Shown: in pieces, positions 1 through 7,446 of the stretch
Numbering within the stretch: the stretch's first letter is position 1
Layout: every line of letters begins with the position of its first letter
DNA from: an uncultured Erythrobacter sp.
GTDB taxonomy: Bacteria; Pseudomonadota; Alphaproteobacteria; Sphingomonadales; Sphingomonadaceae
Assembly (NCBI RefSeq): GCF_947499705.1
Contig: NZ_CANMPJ010000001.1
Coordinates: 2,267,501-2,331,500 of the forward strand
Reading direction: 5' to 3'
Length of the DNA stretch: 64,000 nucleotides
Program-made: the position numbers and the translations under genes
Notes under the pieces: model-generated
Database searches by the model: none
Seen by the model: the letters and a program-made list of their open reading frames with translations, nothing else
Told to the model about the DNA's origin: nothing

Positions 1-482
1 TGGAAGGCGCTGTCGCCGAGGATCAGGTCGTCCGCCTCGCCGAACAAGCCGCCGAAGCAGGCGCGATGGAGTTCAGCCTGTCCGATACGACCGGCTATGC
101 CGACCCGGCTCAGGTCCGTCGCCTCACCCGCAAAGTGAAAGCCGCCGTCGGAAGCGACATGCTCACCACCCTGCACCTTCACAACACGCGCGGGCTTGGT
201 CTGGCCAATGTGGTCGCGGGACTTGAGGAAGGCATCACCACCTTCGATGCGTCTCTGGGCGGATTGGGCGGTTGCCCGTTCGCACCGGGTGCTTCAGGCA
301 ATCTGGTCACAGAAGACCTCGTGCTGATGCTCAATTCGATGGGCTACAAAACCGGGATCGACCTAGAGAAACTGCTCAAGGTGCGCTCAATCATCGAAGA
401 GGCGCTGCCCGGCGAACCGCTCTATGGTTTTACGCCCGATGCAGGGCCAATGCTCGACTATGATCAGAGAGTCGCTGCATGA
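1..482 (+). CDS. HMG-CoA lyase-like protein, C-terminal part (gene starts outside window)
   Basis: The reading frame is open from base 3 to the stop at 480-482, giving about 159 residues of a larger protein. The visible part matches the C-terminal half of the HMG-CoA lyase/DRE-TIM metallolyase barrel: a metal-ligand segment HLHNTRGLG and the flexible loop GGLGGCPFAPGASGN, whose Cys is the family's active-site residue. The family cleaves 3-hydroxy-3-methylglutaryl-CoA-type thioesters (HMG-CoA, citramalyl-CoA) to acetyl-CoA plus a keto acid. The stop overlaps the next gene's start (ATGA), so it is co-transcribed with a CoA-transferase. A transferase-lyase pair suggests activation and cleavage of a branched dicarboxylate or hydroxy acid. 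Which substrate it uses cannot be told from the visible part. Confidence 0.85.
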   Translation, partial: EGAVAEDQVVRLAEQAAEAGAMEFSLSDTTGYADPAQVRRLTRKVKAAVGSDMLTTLHLHNTRGLGLANVVAGLEEGITTFDASLGGLGGCPFAPGASGNLVTEDLVLMLNSMGYKTGIDLEKLLKVRSIIEEALPGEPLYGFTPDAGPMLDYDQRVAA

Positions 483-1660
483 GCGCTCCCCAACCGCTAA
501 AGGGCCTAACCGTCGTCGAATTCACCCACATGGTGATGGGGCCGACGGTCGGGCACATTCTGGCCGGATTGGGCGCGGAAATCGTGCGGGTCGAACCGAT
601 TGGCGGGGATCGAACACGGCGCTTGCTAGGGTCTGGCTCGGGCTATTTCCCGATGTACAATCGCGGAAAGCAGTCGATCTGTCTCGACCTGAAAAGCGAA
701 GACGGCATCGGCGTCGCAAAGGACCTCATCGCCAAGGCCGACATCCTCGTCGAGAACTTCCGCCCCGGCGCACTCGACCGCCTTGGGCTGGATTATGAAA
801 GCTGCTCGGCGAATAATCCCGGCCTGATCTATTGCTCAGAGAAGGGTTTCCTGCCCGGCCCCTATGAAAAGCGGACCGCGCTCGATGAAGTCGCGCAGAT
901 GATGGGCGGGCTTGCCTATATGACCGGCCCTCCTGGACAGCCGCTGCGCGCCGGGGCCAGCGTGATCGACGTCACCGGCGGCATGTTCGGCGTGATCGGC
1001 GTCCTCGCCGCGCTCGAAGAACGCCACCGTACCGGCAAAGGCCAGAAGGTCACTGCCAGTCTGTTTGAGACCACGATCTACCTCGTCGGTCAGCATATGG
1101 CGCAATACGCTGTCACTGGCACACCGGCCGCTCCGATGCCTGCGCGGGTATCGGCATGGGCGATTTACGACGTGTTCCAGACGAAGGACGAGCCGGTGTT
1201 CATCGGCGTCGTCACCGACGCCCTGTGGGAGAAGTTCTGCAAGCTGTTTGCTCTCGACGAGCTTTGGGCGGACGAGAGCCTGCGCGAGAACAACGCCCGC
1301 GTACTGGCACGCGAACAGATCATGCCGCAGATCCGCGAGCTGATCGCCGAATTCACCGCCGCAGAGGTTATCTCCAAGCTTGATGGCTCGGGGCTACCGT
1401 TCGCGCCCATCGGCAAGCCGCAGGACATGTTCGATGATCCGCATCTCAATCAAGGCGGGCTGGAAGATGTGACGCTCGACAATGGCACCGAAGTACGCCT
1501 GCCAACCATTCCGCTGGAGATGGACGGGAAGCGGATCGGATCGCCGCAACAACTGCCGACGCCGGGAGCCGATGCGCGAGGTGTGCTGTCATCGCTCGGA
1601 TATGATGACGAGAGGATCAACGCCTTGATCGAACAGGGCGCCGTGGGGGAAGAGATATGA
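479..1660 (+). CDS. family III (CaiB/BaiF) acyl-CoA transferase
   Basis: A 393-residue protein, the usual size for family III CoA-transferases, which move CoA between carboxylic acids. The start LKGLTVVEFTHMVMGPTVGHILAGLGAEIVRVEP is the typical family N-terminus. Asp164 in SVIDVTGG sits where the catalytic Asp, which forms the mixed anhydride, is expected. The LFETTIYLVG segment is also characteristic. It overlaps the upstream lyase by ATGA and the downstream VOC gene in the same way, so the three genes form one unit. With the lyase it probably makes and then splits a CoA thioester. The substrate is unknown; C5/C6 dicarboxylates or their methyl-branched forms are an inference only. Confidence 0.88.
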   Translation: MSAPQPLKGLTVVEFTHMVMGPTVGHILAGLGAEIVRVEPIGGDRTRRLLGSGSGYFPMYNRGKQSICLDLKSEDGIGVAKDLIAKADILVENFRPGALDRLGLDYESCSANNPGLIYCSEKGFLPGPYEKRTALDEVAQMMGGLAYMTGPPGQPLRAGASVIDVTGGMFGVIGVLAALEERHRTGKGQKVTASLFETTIYLVGQHMAQYAVTGTPAAPMPARVSAWAIYDVFQTKDEPVFIGVVTDALWEKFCKLFALDELWADESLRENNARVLAREQIMPQIRELIAEFTAAEVISKLDGSGLPFAPIGKPQDMFDDPHLNQGGLEDVTLDNGTEVRLPTIPLEMDGKRIGSPQQLPTPGADARGVLSSLGYDDERINALIEQGAVGEEI

Positions 1661-2268
1661 GAATTATCGGGATTGTATTGGCCACGGCGCTGATCGCAGG
1701 ATGCGGCGGAGCGGCGACAACCGCTTCAACCGAAGACGAAGGTTCGTCGCAAACGGCCAATCGCGCCATGGAAGGCGTCGAGATCGAAGCGCGTCTTCCA
1801 ACCGATGTGCGCCGCGTCTCCATCGTGGTGCGCGATATGGAGAAGAGCCTCGAATTTTATCGCGATGCGCTCGGAATGGAGATCAACTATGACACGGTGG
1901 TCGAGCTTTCGGGTGTGAACCTGCCGGTTGGCGAACCCGGCTCCAAGGCGCGGCTGATTCTGCTGAATGGCAACGATCCTTACATGGGCTGGGTCGGACT
2001 TTTGCACCCGTTCGAACCGCCTTTGGAAGGTGTCGATGAGCCGTATGCGACCCGGCTTGCGCCCGGCACCGCATTCATGGTGGTGAACACGGACGATGCC
2101 GAGAAGGCGTGTGAGGCCGCAGCCAAGATCGACGGCGTGACCATGACAGGTCCGACGCGGTTGCAGGTCTATCCTGGACGCGACGGAAGGCCCGACATCA
2201 ATGTGCGCGGTTGCAACGTGTTCGACCCCAACGGCGTCGCGGTCGAGATCAACCAGCTGCTCGACTAG
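1657..2268 (+). CDS. VOC (glyoxalase/bleomycin-resistance fold) lipoprotein
   Basis: A 203-residue protein whose first 16 residues end in the lipobox IAGC, so Cys16 should be lipidated and the protein exported. This is unusual for VOC proteins, which are normally cytosolic. The body holds the two betaalphabetabetabeta modules: VRRVSIVVRDMEKSLEFYRDALGM near residue 51 and the terminal NVFDPNGVAVEINQLL with the Glu often used as metal ligand. It resembles the VOC protein at 5927-6406 more than the one at 4390-4851; both have an RLI...GLL core. The start overlaps the CoA-transferase stop (ATGA). The stop shares a CTAG with the stop of the convergent gene. VOC members include lyases, isomerases, epimerases and dioxygenases, so the reaction cannot be assigned. 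Confidence 0.85.
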   Translation: MRIIGIVLATALIAGCGGAATTASTEDEGSSQTANRAMEGVEIEARLPTDVRRVSIVVRDMEKSLEFYRDALGMEINYDTVVELSGVNLPVGEPGSKARLILLNGNDPYMGWVGLLHPFEPPLEGVDEPYATRLAPGTAFMVVNTDDAEKACEAAAKIDGVTMTGPTRLQVYPGRDGRPDINVRGCNVFDPNGVAVEINQLLD

Positions 2269-3062
2269 CTGGGCAGGTTGGTCAGAACCTCATCTGCAAT
2301 GGGCTCGGCGGCTTCGTCGAGCACGGCACGGGTGATGTCGAGTCGTTCGATGAGCTTCGCAGCGGGAATAAGCGAAGCCGCGCGGCGCGATGGTTCGAGC
2401 AGCATGGATTGTGTGGCTATAATGGTTGTCGGTTGATCGACCTTCGCAAGGCGATCCTCGACCGGGTACGTGAAACCGGCGTGAAAACCGGCATTCATTG
2501 CCTCGCCATGGCGGAGATGCTCGACGAACATCTCGAAGCTACGAGTCATGCCCTGGCTTTCGACCCGGCGAGTAATGCCGCGCTCCCACGCCGGTTCAAG
2601 GCTCGCTATATCGGTTGTGAATCCCGGCGGCGCTGAGCTCTCAGCAAGGTGCGCATGGCGAGTGGCTTCGTCGAACGCAGGTACATCGATCAGCACGAGT
2701 GAGCGCACTCGGTCAGGAGCAAGAATTGAGAGTTCGCACGCTACCAGACACCCGGTGTGAAACCCGAAGAGATCGACCGGGCGGTCAGGTGGCAAATTGT
2801 CGGTAACGCTGAACATCGCCTCGGCGTAGTCCCGGATGCTAGCATCGGCGCGGTGCGGATCTGAGCCACCATGGCCCGGAAAGTCCGGTGCAATCACCCG
2901 CCGCTCCTTGGCCAGCAAGGGCATGATAGCGGTAAACGCGAGCCCGCTGAACGGCGCAGGGTGCAGGCAGACAAGATCAGGCGTTTCCCCCCTCTCCCCG
3001 CACGCCCGCCAATGCACCTGCCCGAAAGGCCCGTTCGAATAGCCTTTCGTGATTGCGTTCAT
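2265..3062 (-). CDS. alpha/beta-hydrolase-fold protein with His at the nucleophile position
   Basis: A 265-residue alpha/beta hydrolase: the strand and oxyanion region DLVCLHPAPFSG, then VIAPDFPGHGGSDPH, then the nucleophile elbow. The elbow reads GFHTGC rather than GxSxG, so residue 102 is His in place of Ser, Cys or Asp. A His-type elbow may occur in other members of the fold (recollection, not checked), but the classical triad is not present. It is the last gene of the long minus-strand run. Its start overlaps the MFS stop by ATGA. The end collides with the plus-strand VOC gene through a shared CTAG. It may act on an ester, an enol-lactone or a C-C bond, or be non-hydrolytic; the sequence does not decide. 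Confidence 0.8.
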   Translation of the reverse strand: MNAITKGYSNGPFGQVHWRACGERGETPDLVCLHPAPFSGLAFTAIMPLLAKERRVIAPDFPGHGGSDPHRADASIRDYAEAMFSVTDNLPPDRPVDLFGFHTGCLVACELSILAPDRVRSLVLIDVPAFDEATRHAHLAESSAPPGFTTDIASLEPAWERGITRRVESQGMTRSFEMFVEHLRHGEAMNAGFHAGFTYPVEDRLAKVDQPTTIIATQSMLLEPSRRAASLIPAAKLIERLDITRAVLDEAAEPIADEVLTNLPS

Positions 3063-4393
3063 CCTGCCGAACCTTCCATCCGCTCCACTTGTTGCAGATA
3101 GCGTTTCCGCGTCATCGGCATCATCACGAGCGGGATGATGGCGAAGATGAACGGCACCGCCGCCACTGCAAGTCGCAACTCGTCCTCGCCAAATACTTGG
3201 CTCGACAGCTCACCGACCACGATTGGCCCGAGCGATCCGAACCAGCTGATCGCCAGATAGTAGAGCGCCACGATCTGCCCTCTGATCTGCGCCGGCGTGA
3301 TACCGAGTAGAGCGGTCACTCCGATGGCCGAGACTATGCCGATCCCGACCGTGTTCACGCACAGAACGGCGAAAGCGGTCCAAGCATCGGGCATGAACAT
3401 CGGCAAGGCAGCCGTCGGCACCATGATGAAGAACCCGATATACATCAGCCGCAACGCCGCATCGGGAACCCCTTTCGAAGTCCAGCGATCAGAGATGGTC
3501 CCCATCAACATCATGTTTAGCGGACCGATCACCAGCAGCGCGATGCCATTGACAGTCGCGTAGGTCTGCGGGGACCAGCCCCATGTCCGCTCGAACACGG
3601 GGGCGAGGAAGCCCTGACTGTAGGCGATCGCGGTCATGCAGCACACCACCATCACGAATCCGAAATAGAGCGCGAAATTATCGATGATGTACTTGAACGC
3701 ATCGCCGATCCCGTTGCCGCCAATTACCTCTTGGCTGGCCTGAGTCGGTCGCCTCGCCGGTTCGCGGATGAACAGGAACAGAGCAGCGAAGAACAGGCCC
3801 GGCAGGCCGACGACGATCAGCGTGAAGCGCCATGGTTCAAGCTCGCCGAAGAATGGCAGGCTCTGGTTTCCGCTCGCTGCAGTCCATGCAATCACCGCGC
3901 CGGACAATAGCGAAGCCAATCCTGCGCCGATAGGCAGTGCGCTCGAATAGAAGGCGATCGGTTTACCCCGCTTCTCGGGCGGAAAGCTGTCGCCGATCAT
4001 CGAGAATGTCGCGGGGCTGAGCGTCGCCTCGCCCACGCCTACGCCCATCCGTGCCGTGAAGAGCTGGAAGAAGTTTTTGGCTGTTCCGGTCGCGACTGTC
4101 GCAGCCGACCACAAGGCCATGCCGATGGCGACGATCCACGTCCTTCGCCCACGATCGATCAGCCAGCCCATGAAGATGCCGACAAACCCGTAAACCCAGG
4201 TGAAGGCTGAAAGCAGCCAGCCAATTGCACGGTCAGACAGGCCGAACTCGGCCTTGATCGGCTCGATCAGCAGACCCAGGATATAGCGATCGACGAAGCT
4301 AAAAATGTAAGCGAGCGTCAGCAGGACGACGAGCGTCCACCCAGCTATCGCACTCGGATACGGCTTGTCCGCTTCGGGTGCCGGATCGCTCAC
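3059..4393 (-). CDS. MFS transporter, spinster-like
   Basis: A 444-residue protein with about 12 hydrophobic segments and MFS features: FVDRYILGLLIEPIKAEFGLSDRAIGWLLSAFTWVYG in the first two helices and the loop motif GWLIDRGRRTW. The loop with GVGEATLSPATFSMIGDSFPPEKRGKPIAFYS is typical of the spinster-type branch common in sphingomonads. It probably imports or exports an organic acid or lipid-like substrate of the surrounding catabolic genes. It overlaps both neighbours by ATGA, so it is part of the eleven-gene minus run. No transported compound can be named from sequence. Confidence 0.88.
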   Translation of the reverse strand: MSDPAPEADKPYPSAIAGWTLVVLLTLAYIFSFVDRYILGLLIEPIKAEFGLSDRAIGWLLSAFTWVYGFVGIFMGWLIDRGRRTWIVAIGMALWSAATVATGTAKNFFQLFTARMGVGVGEATLSPATFSMIGDSFPPEKRGKPIAFYSSALPIGAGLASLLSGAVIAWTAASGNQSLPFFGELEPWRFTLIVVGLPGLFFAALFLFIREPARRPTQASQEVIGGNGIGDAFKYIIDNFALYFGFVMVVCCMTAIAYSQGFLAPVFERTWGWSPQTYATVNGIALLVIGPLNMMLMGTISDRWTSKGVPDAALRLMYIGFFIMVPTAALPMFMPDAWTAFAVLCVNTVGIGIVSAIGVTALLGITPAQIRGQIVALYYLAISWFGSLGPIVVGELSSQVFGEDELRLAVAAVPFIFAIIPLVMMPMTRKRYLQQVERMEGSAG

Positions 4394-4851
4394 GCCGTGC
4401 CTTCCGGGAAACTGTAGATCACGATCAGATTGTCATCGAAATCGACGATCCCGATCTCGCGTCCGACCCGGCCATCAGGTGTCTTGAGGACCTCTTCTTC
4501 GTAGACGGTCAGGCCCAATTCGCGCGCACCTGCCATCACCGCATCCGGGTCATGCGTCTCTAGCACGATAGCGCTACGGCGCGGATGCGGGATCGGAGCA
4601 AGGTCGACATTGCCGATCTCGGTCAGCGCCATCACTCGGCGCTGGTTCGGCAGGTTGAGCGTTACGAAACCGAGCTGCGCCTCATCGGGGATGTCGAAGA
4701 CGGGCCGAGAATAGCTGTCTGGATTGTCGCCCAGCCGATATTCGATCTCGAACCCCAGCACGCCTTCATAGAAGGTCAGCGCACGGTCAAGATCGGCGAC
4801 GATGAAATTGGCGCGCTGAAAACGCACAGGGGCTTGTTCACTCACAGCCAT
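4390..4851 (-). CDS. VOC family protein (153 aa)
   Basis: The coding part starts at the ATG at 4851 (MAVSEQAPVRFQRANFIVADLDRALTFYEGVLG). The open frame extends further upstream, but that part lies inside the reductase gene in another frame and has no VOC character. Two VOC modules are visible, the second around SAIVLETHDPDAVMAGARELGL, ending in REIGIVDFDDNLIVIYSF. The last motif has Asp/Asn where many family members have the metal-binding Glu, so metal binding is uncertain. It overlaps the reductase by 10 bp and the MFS gene by ATGA. It is the second of three VOC genes in this locus; the function is unknown. Confidence 0.83.
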   Translation of the reverse strand: MAVSEQAPVRFQRANFIVADLDRALTFYEGVLGFEIEYRLGDNPDSYSRPVFDIPDEAQLGFVTLNLPNQRRVMALTEIGNVDLAPIPHPRRSAIVLETHDPDAVMAGARELGLTVYEEEVLKTPDGRVGREIGIVDFDDNLIVIYSFPEGTA

Positions 4852-5930
4852 TCTTCGGGTTCTCCACGGACAGAGCAGCATTGGACGCCGACATTGGCGC
4901 CGTAATAGAGGTTGGCTAGCGCGCGCGGCATCGCAGCGAAGCCCTCTTCGATGTCCTGCACCGGCTTCAATCGGCCATCGTCGATCCACCCGGCAATTTC
5001 GTCCATCACCTGACCCCAGCGATCCAGGTGATTGTAGACGAAGAAGCCGCGCATCACGCTGTCGGTGGCGCGCAAGCGGGTGTAGTTGGAGAGCTTGAAC
5101 GGGACGTCGCGCGTGTATTCGCTGATCGAACCGCACAGCACGATCCGCGAATGCATGCGCAGCCGCTCAAGGCAAGCTTCGAGCGTCTCACCGCCGACAT
5201 TGTCGAAATAGAGATCGATCCCGTCGGGCCGCAGTTCGTCGAGCATCGCCTCGATATCGTCGGCCTTGTAGTCAATCGCGGCAGTGCAGCCATGCTCACC
5301 GATGAAGGCGCATTTCTCCGGACCGCCTGCCATGCCGACCACATCGCAGCCGACCACATTGGCGGCCATCTGGCTGACCATCGATCCAACCCCGCCCGCC
5401 GCTCCGGAAAGGACCATGCGGTCGCCTTCTCGCGGATCACCACAGGCGAACAAGCCCGCATGGGCGGACAGGCCAGTCATTCCCAGCACGCCCGCGCCAA
5501 GCGCAGCTGGCAGGCCATTCTTGGGCATGCGGAAGAACTTCTCTTGGGGCGTCATTCGGCTGACTTTGTAGGTCTGCCAGCCCACCTGCCCCTGTACCAC
5601 CTCGCCTTCGCGCCAGTCGGGATGCCGCGACTTCACAATCTGGGCGACTCCGCGCCCATGGATCACATCACCGGGGCCGAGCATCGCATCGCCAGTGCGT
5701 GCGGTGCCCTGCATATAAAACCGCATGACCGGCGCGAGGCCGAGATAATGCGTGCGCAGCAGCATCTCACCTTCGCGCGGTTCGGGAATGTCGCTCGCAT
5801 GCCACTCGAAATCATCCGGGCGGACATTGCCTTCGGGCCGCCGCGCGATGCGCCACTGGTAGTTGGCGTCATCGTCGATGGCATGGCTCGCATGCGTATC
5901 GAAGGCAGCAAGAGCGGCTGGCGCCCTCAC
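4842..5930 (-). CDS. NADPH-dependent oxidoreductase, zinc-independent MDR (leukotriene B4 dehydrogenase/CurA-like)
   Basis: A 362-residue medium-chain reductase. The N-terminal GroES-like part has LLRTHYLGLAPVMRFYM. The Rossmann part has VLSGAAGGVGSMVSQMA (about residues 173-189) and DLYFDNVGGETLEACL. No structural or catalytic zinc cysteines are seen, as expected for the enoyl/quinone reductase branch that reduces C=C bonds next to a carbonyl. The start is a GTG at 5930 forming GTGA with the preceding VOC stop. No ATG occurs in the conserved N-terminal region, so GTG is the best choice. It lies between two VOC genes, which suggests it reduces an unsaturated intermediate of the same pathway. 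Confidence 0.88.
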   Translation of the reverse strand: MRAPAALAAFDTHASHAIDDDANYQWRIARRPEGNVRPDDFEWHASDIPEPREGEMLLRTHYLGLAPVMRFYMQGTARTGDAMLGPGDVIHGRGVAQIVKSRHPDWREGEVVQGQVGWQTYKVSRMTPQEKFFRMPKNGLPAALGAGVLGMTGLSAHAGLFACGDPREGDRMVLSGAAGGVGSMVSQMAANVVGCDVVGMAGGPEKCAFIGEHGCTAAIDYKADDIEAMLDELRPDGIDLYFDNVGGETLEACLERLRMHSRIVLCGSISEYTRDVPFKLSNYTRLRATDSVMRGFFVYNHLDRWGQVMDEIAGWIDDGRLKPVQDIEEGFAAMPRALANLYYGANVGVQCCSVRGEPEEWL

Positions 5931-6406
5931 CCGTCGTGGACCCGAACCACCTGATTCACCTCGAAGAAATTGCCATCGAGATCCCAGAAACTCGCGCCGA
6001 TCATGTCCTTCTGGCGGCCATCAGCGCCGGTCACTGTCCAATCGAGCGGCTCGGCATGGATGCGCGATCCCGCCGCCCGCGCCCTCTCAACCGCGCCTTT
6101 GGTGTCTTTTGAAGCGACGACGAAAATCGGTGTGCCAAAGGGTATCTCGGTTGGCAGTTCCGCGGGAATATCCTCCCGAACCGGATCGACCCATTGCAGC
6201 AGGCCGATCATTCCGATCTCGTCATGTTCGGCTTTCATGATGATCAGCCGGGTCTGGTCACCCTTTTTGCCTGCAGCCAGTTGATTGCCCGACAGAGTGA
6301 ACGGCGTGTCCATCCAGCGGGTCATGCCGAGCACATCCTCGTACCAGCACGCCGCCTTCTCCGCATCGCGAACCATCACCGTGGTGCGCTTAATTGCATC
6401 AACCAT
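5927..6406 (-). CDS. VOC family protein (159 aa)
   Basis: It starts at ATG 6406 with IKRTTVMVRDAEKAACWYEDVLGMTRWMD, the first VOC module. The second module runs from about GTPIFVVASKDTKGAVERARAAG to ASFWDLDGNFFEVNQ, which keeps the Glu of the usual metal site. The central RLIIMKAEHDEIGMIGLLQW resembles the RLILL...VGLL stretch of the VOC lipoprotein at 1657, so the two are probably paralogues, one cytosolic and one exported. It overlaps the DUF1330 gene by 8 bp upstream and the reductase by GTGA downstream. The reaction is unknown. Confidence 0.85.
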   Translation of the reverse strand: MVDAIKRTTVMVRDAEKAACWYEDVLGMTRWMDTPFTLSGNQLAAGKKGDQTRLIIMKAEHDEIGMIGLLQWVDPVREDIPAELPTEIPFGTPIFVVASKDTKGAVERARAAGSRIHAEPLDWTVTGADGRQKDMIGASFWDLDGNFFEVNQVVRVHDG

Positions 6407-6716
6407 TCAGCGCCTCCGCGATGCTGGGCGCTTCGATCAGCAACACCTGACAATCGGCAATGTCGGCGCGCAGCTTCTTGGCTTCGCCATATTCGGGGCT
6501 GTTCCAGAACGTTTTGGCGGCGGCTTTGTCCGGCCATTCGGAAATCACCATGGAAGCGCCATCGCCGAAGTCGCCCTCAAGCAATTCTGCACCCGGCCCG
6601 CGCAGGATGTAGCGGCCACCGAACTTCGCAACCAACGCACCAGCGGTGGCGCCATAACCTTGAATGAAGGCATCGCGATCGGCGATCTTGGCGGTGACGA
6701 TCATATACGCAGGCAT
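6399..6716 (-). CDS. DUF1330 family protein (105 aa)
   Basis: The start at 6716 (MPAYMIVTAKIADRDAFIQGYGATAG) is preceded by AGGAAT at good spacing. A longer frame to 6767 only adds residues that overlap the upstream gene. The ferredoxin-like alpha/beta dimer fold of DUF1330 is recognisable from GGRYILRGPGAELLEGDF and VISEWPDKAAAKTFWNSPEY. Members are small cytosolic proteins of unknown function related to the dimeric alpha+beta barrel group, often found in catabolic operons. It follows the CpcT-like gene by 25 bp and overlaps the VOC gene, so it shares their transcript. Confidence 0.87.
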   Translation of the reverse strand: MPAYMIVTAKIADRDAFIQGYGATAGALVAKFGGRYILRGPGAELLEGDFGDGASMVISEWPDKAAAKTFWNSPEYGEAKKLRADIADCQVLLIEAPSIAEALNG

Positions 6717-6741
6717 CGTGCGGATTCCTTTGCTGAAATTG

Positions 6742-7446
6742 TCATTTGGAGCGCTCCGACAAGGCACTGGCTTCGCGCTCGCACCTCTGCGACTGACAGC
6801 GCAGCAATGTGATGTATTCGCCGGGTTTTGAGCCCCAGACCGGCTTCATGTCCGCGTCAAATCCGCGCTCGGAGGTGCCGAATACATCGTCGCGATAGAA
6901 ACCGTCTGCACCAATGCGGATGGTGGTTTGGCGCCTTTCGGAGAATATCTCACAACGGTGCGGATCGACTTTCCCGCGCCAGACACCGTCTGCGTCTCTG
7001 GACCAAACCTGCTCGCAGCCCTCACCCAGCACGGGCTTCATGTCGGTCATGGCAAGACCTGCGAACGTCTGCGGGCGCGCCCAACCATCGACAAAGCGGC
7101 TGGCATCAACGGGTTCGAAGCTGCGCTGGATCACGCTTTCGCCATCGCTCGCAAGGTCCAGCCGATGAAACCGCTGACGATAAACTTTCTGCTCGGTCCC
7201 CGTATTCAACTGGCTGTAGAACCAGATTCCCGTCTCGCCAGCGACACTCACGGCGACCCTGCGGTCGATGATCGTCAGTTCGAGATTGTCTGGCGAGGTC
7301 GCGAAATCACCCAACATCAACTGGCTGAGTTGGCGCAGGCCCGCGTCTTCCGTCGTGCTTGCGACATCGGCCTGCGCGGCAGTCGGCTGGCCGATGAGTA
7401 GCACCCCAGACAGCGCGATGAAAAAGGCAGACCGCGCACGCATCAC
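6742..7446 (-). CDS. CpcT/CpeT-like protein with signal peptide
   Basis: A 234-residue protein with an N-terminal signal peptide (hydrophobic residues 7-24, likely cleavage after AQA). The mature part has the CpcT/CpeT layout: LSQLMLGDFATSPDN, then FYSQLNTGTEQKVYRQRFHRLD, then CEQVWSRDADGVWRGKVDPHRCEIFS. In cyanobacteria this family attaches bilin chromophores to phycobiliproteins. Here there are no phycobiliproteins, and the protein looks exported. It probably uses the calycin-type barrel for another hydrophobic ligand; that is inference. The start overlaps the nitrilase-like gene stop by ATGA. CpcT-like proteins outside phototrophs are uncharacterised as far as I know. Confidence 0.78.
   Translation of the reverse strand: MMRARSAFFIALSGVLLIGQPTAAQADVASTTEDAGLRQLSQLMLGDFATSPDNLELTIIDRRVAVSVAGETGIWFYSQLNTGTEQKVYRQRFHRLDLASDGESVIQRSFEPVDASRFVDGWARPQTFAGLAMTDMKPVLGEGCEQVWSRDADGVWRGKVDPHRCEIFSERRQTTIRIGADGFYRDDVFGTSERGFDADMKPVWGSKPGEYITLLRCQSQRCEREASALSERSK

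Noticed and set aside
5028-5954. A 308-codon plus-strand frame over the reductase gene
   Set aside because: Antisense shadow of a well-supported reductase with all motifs on the other strand.
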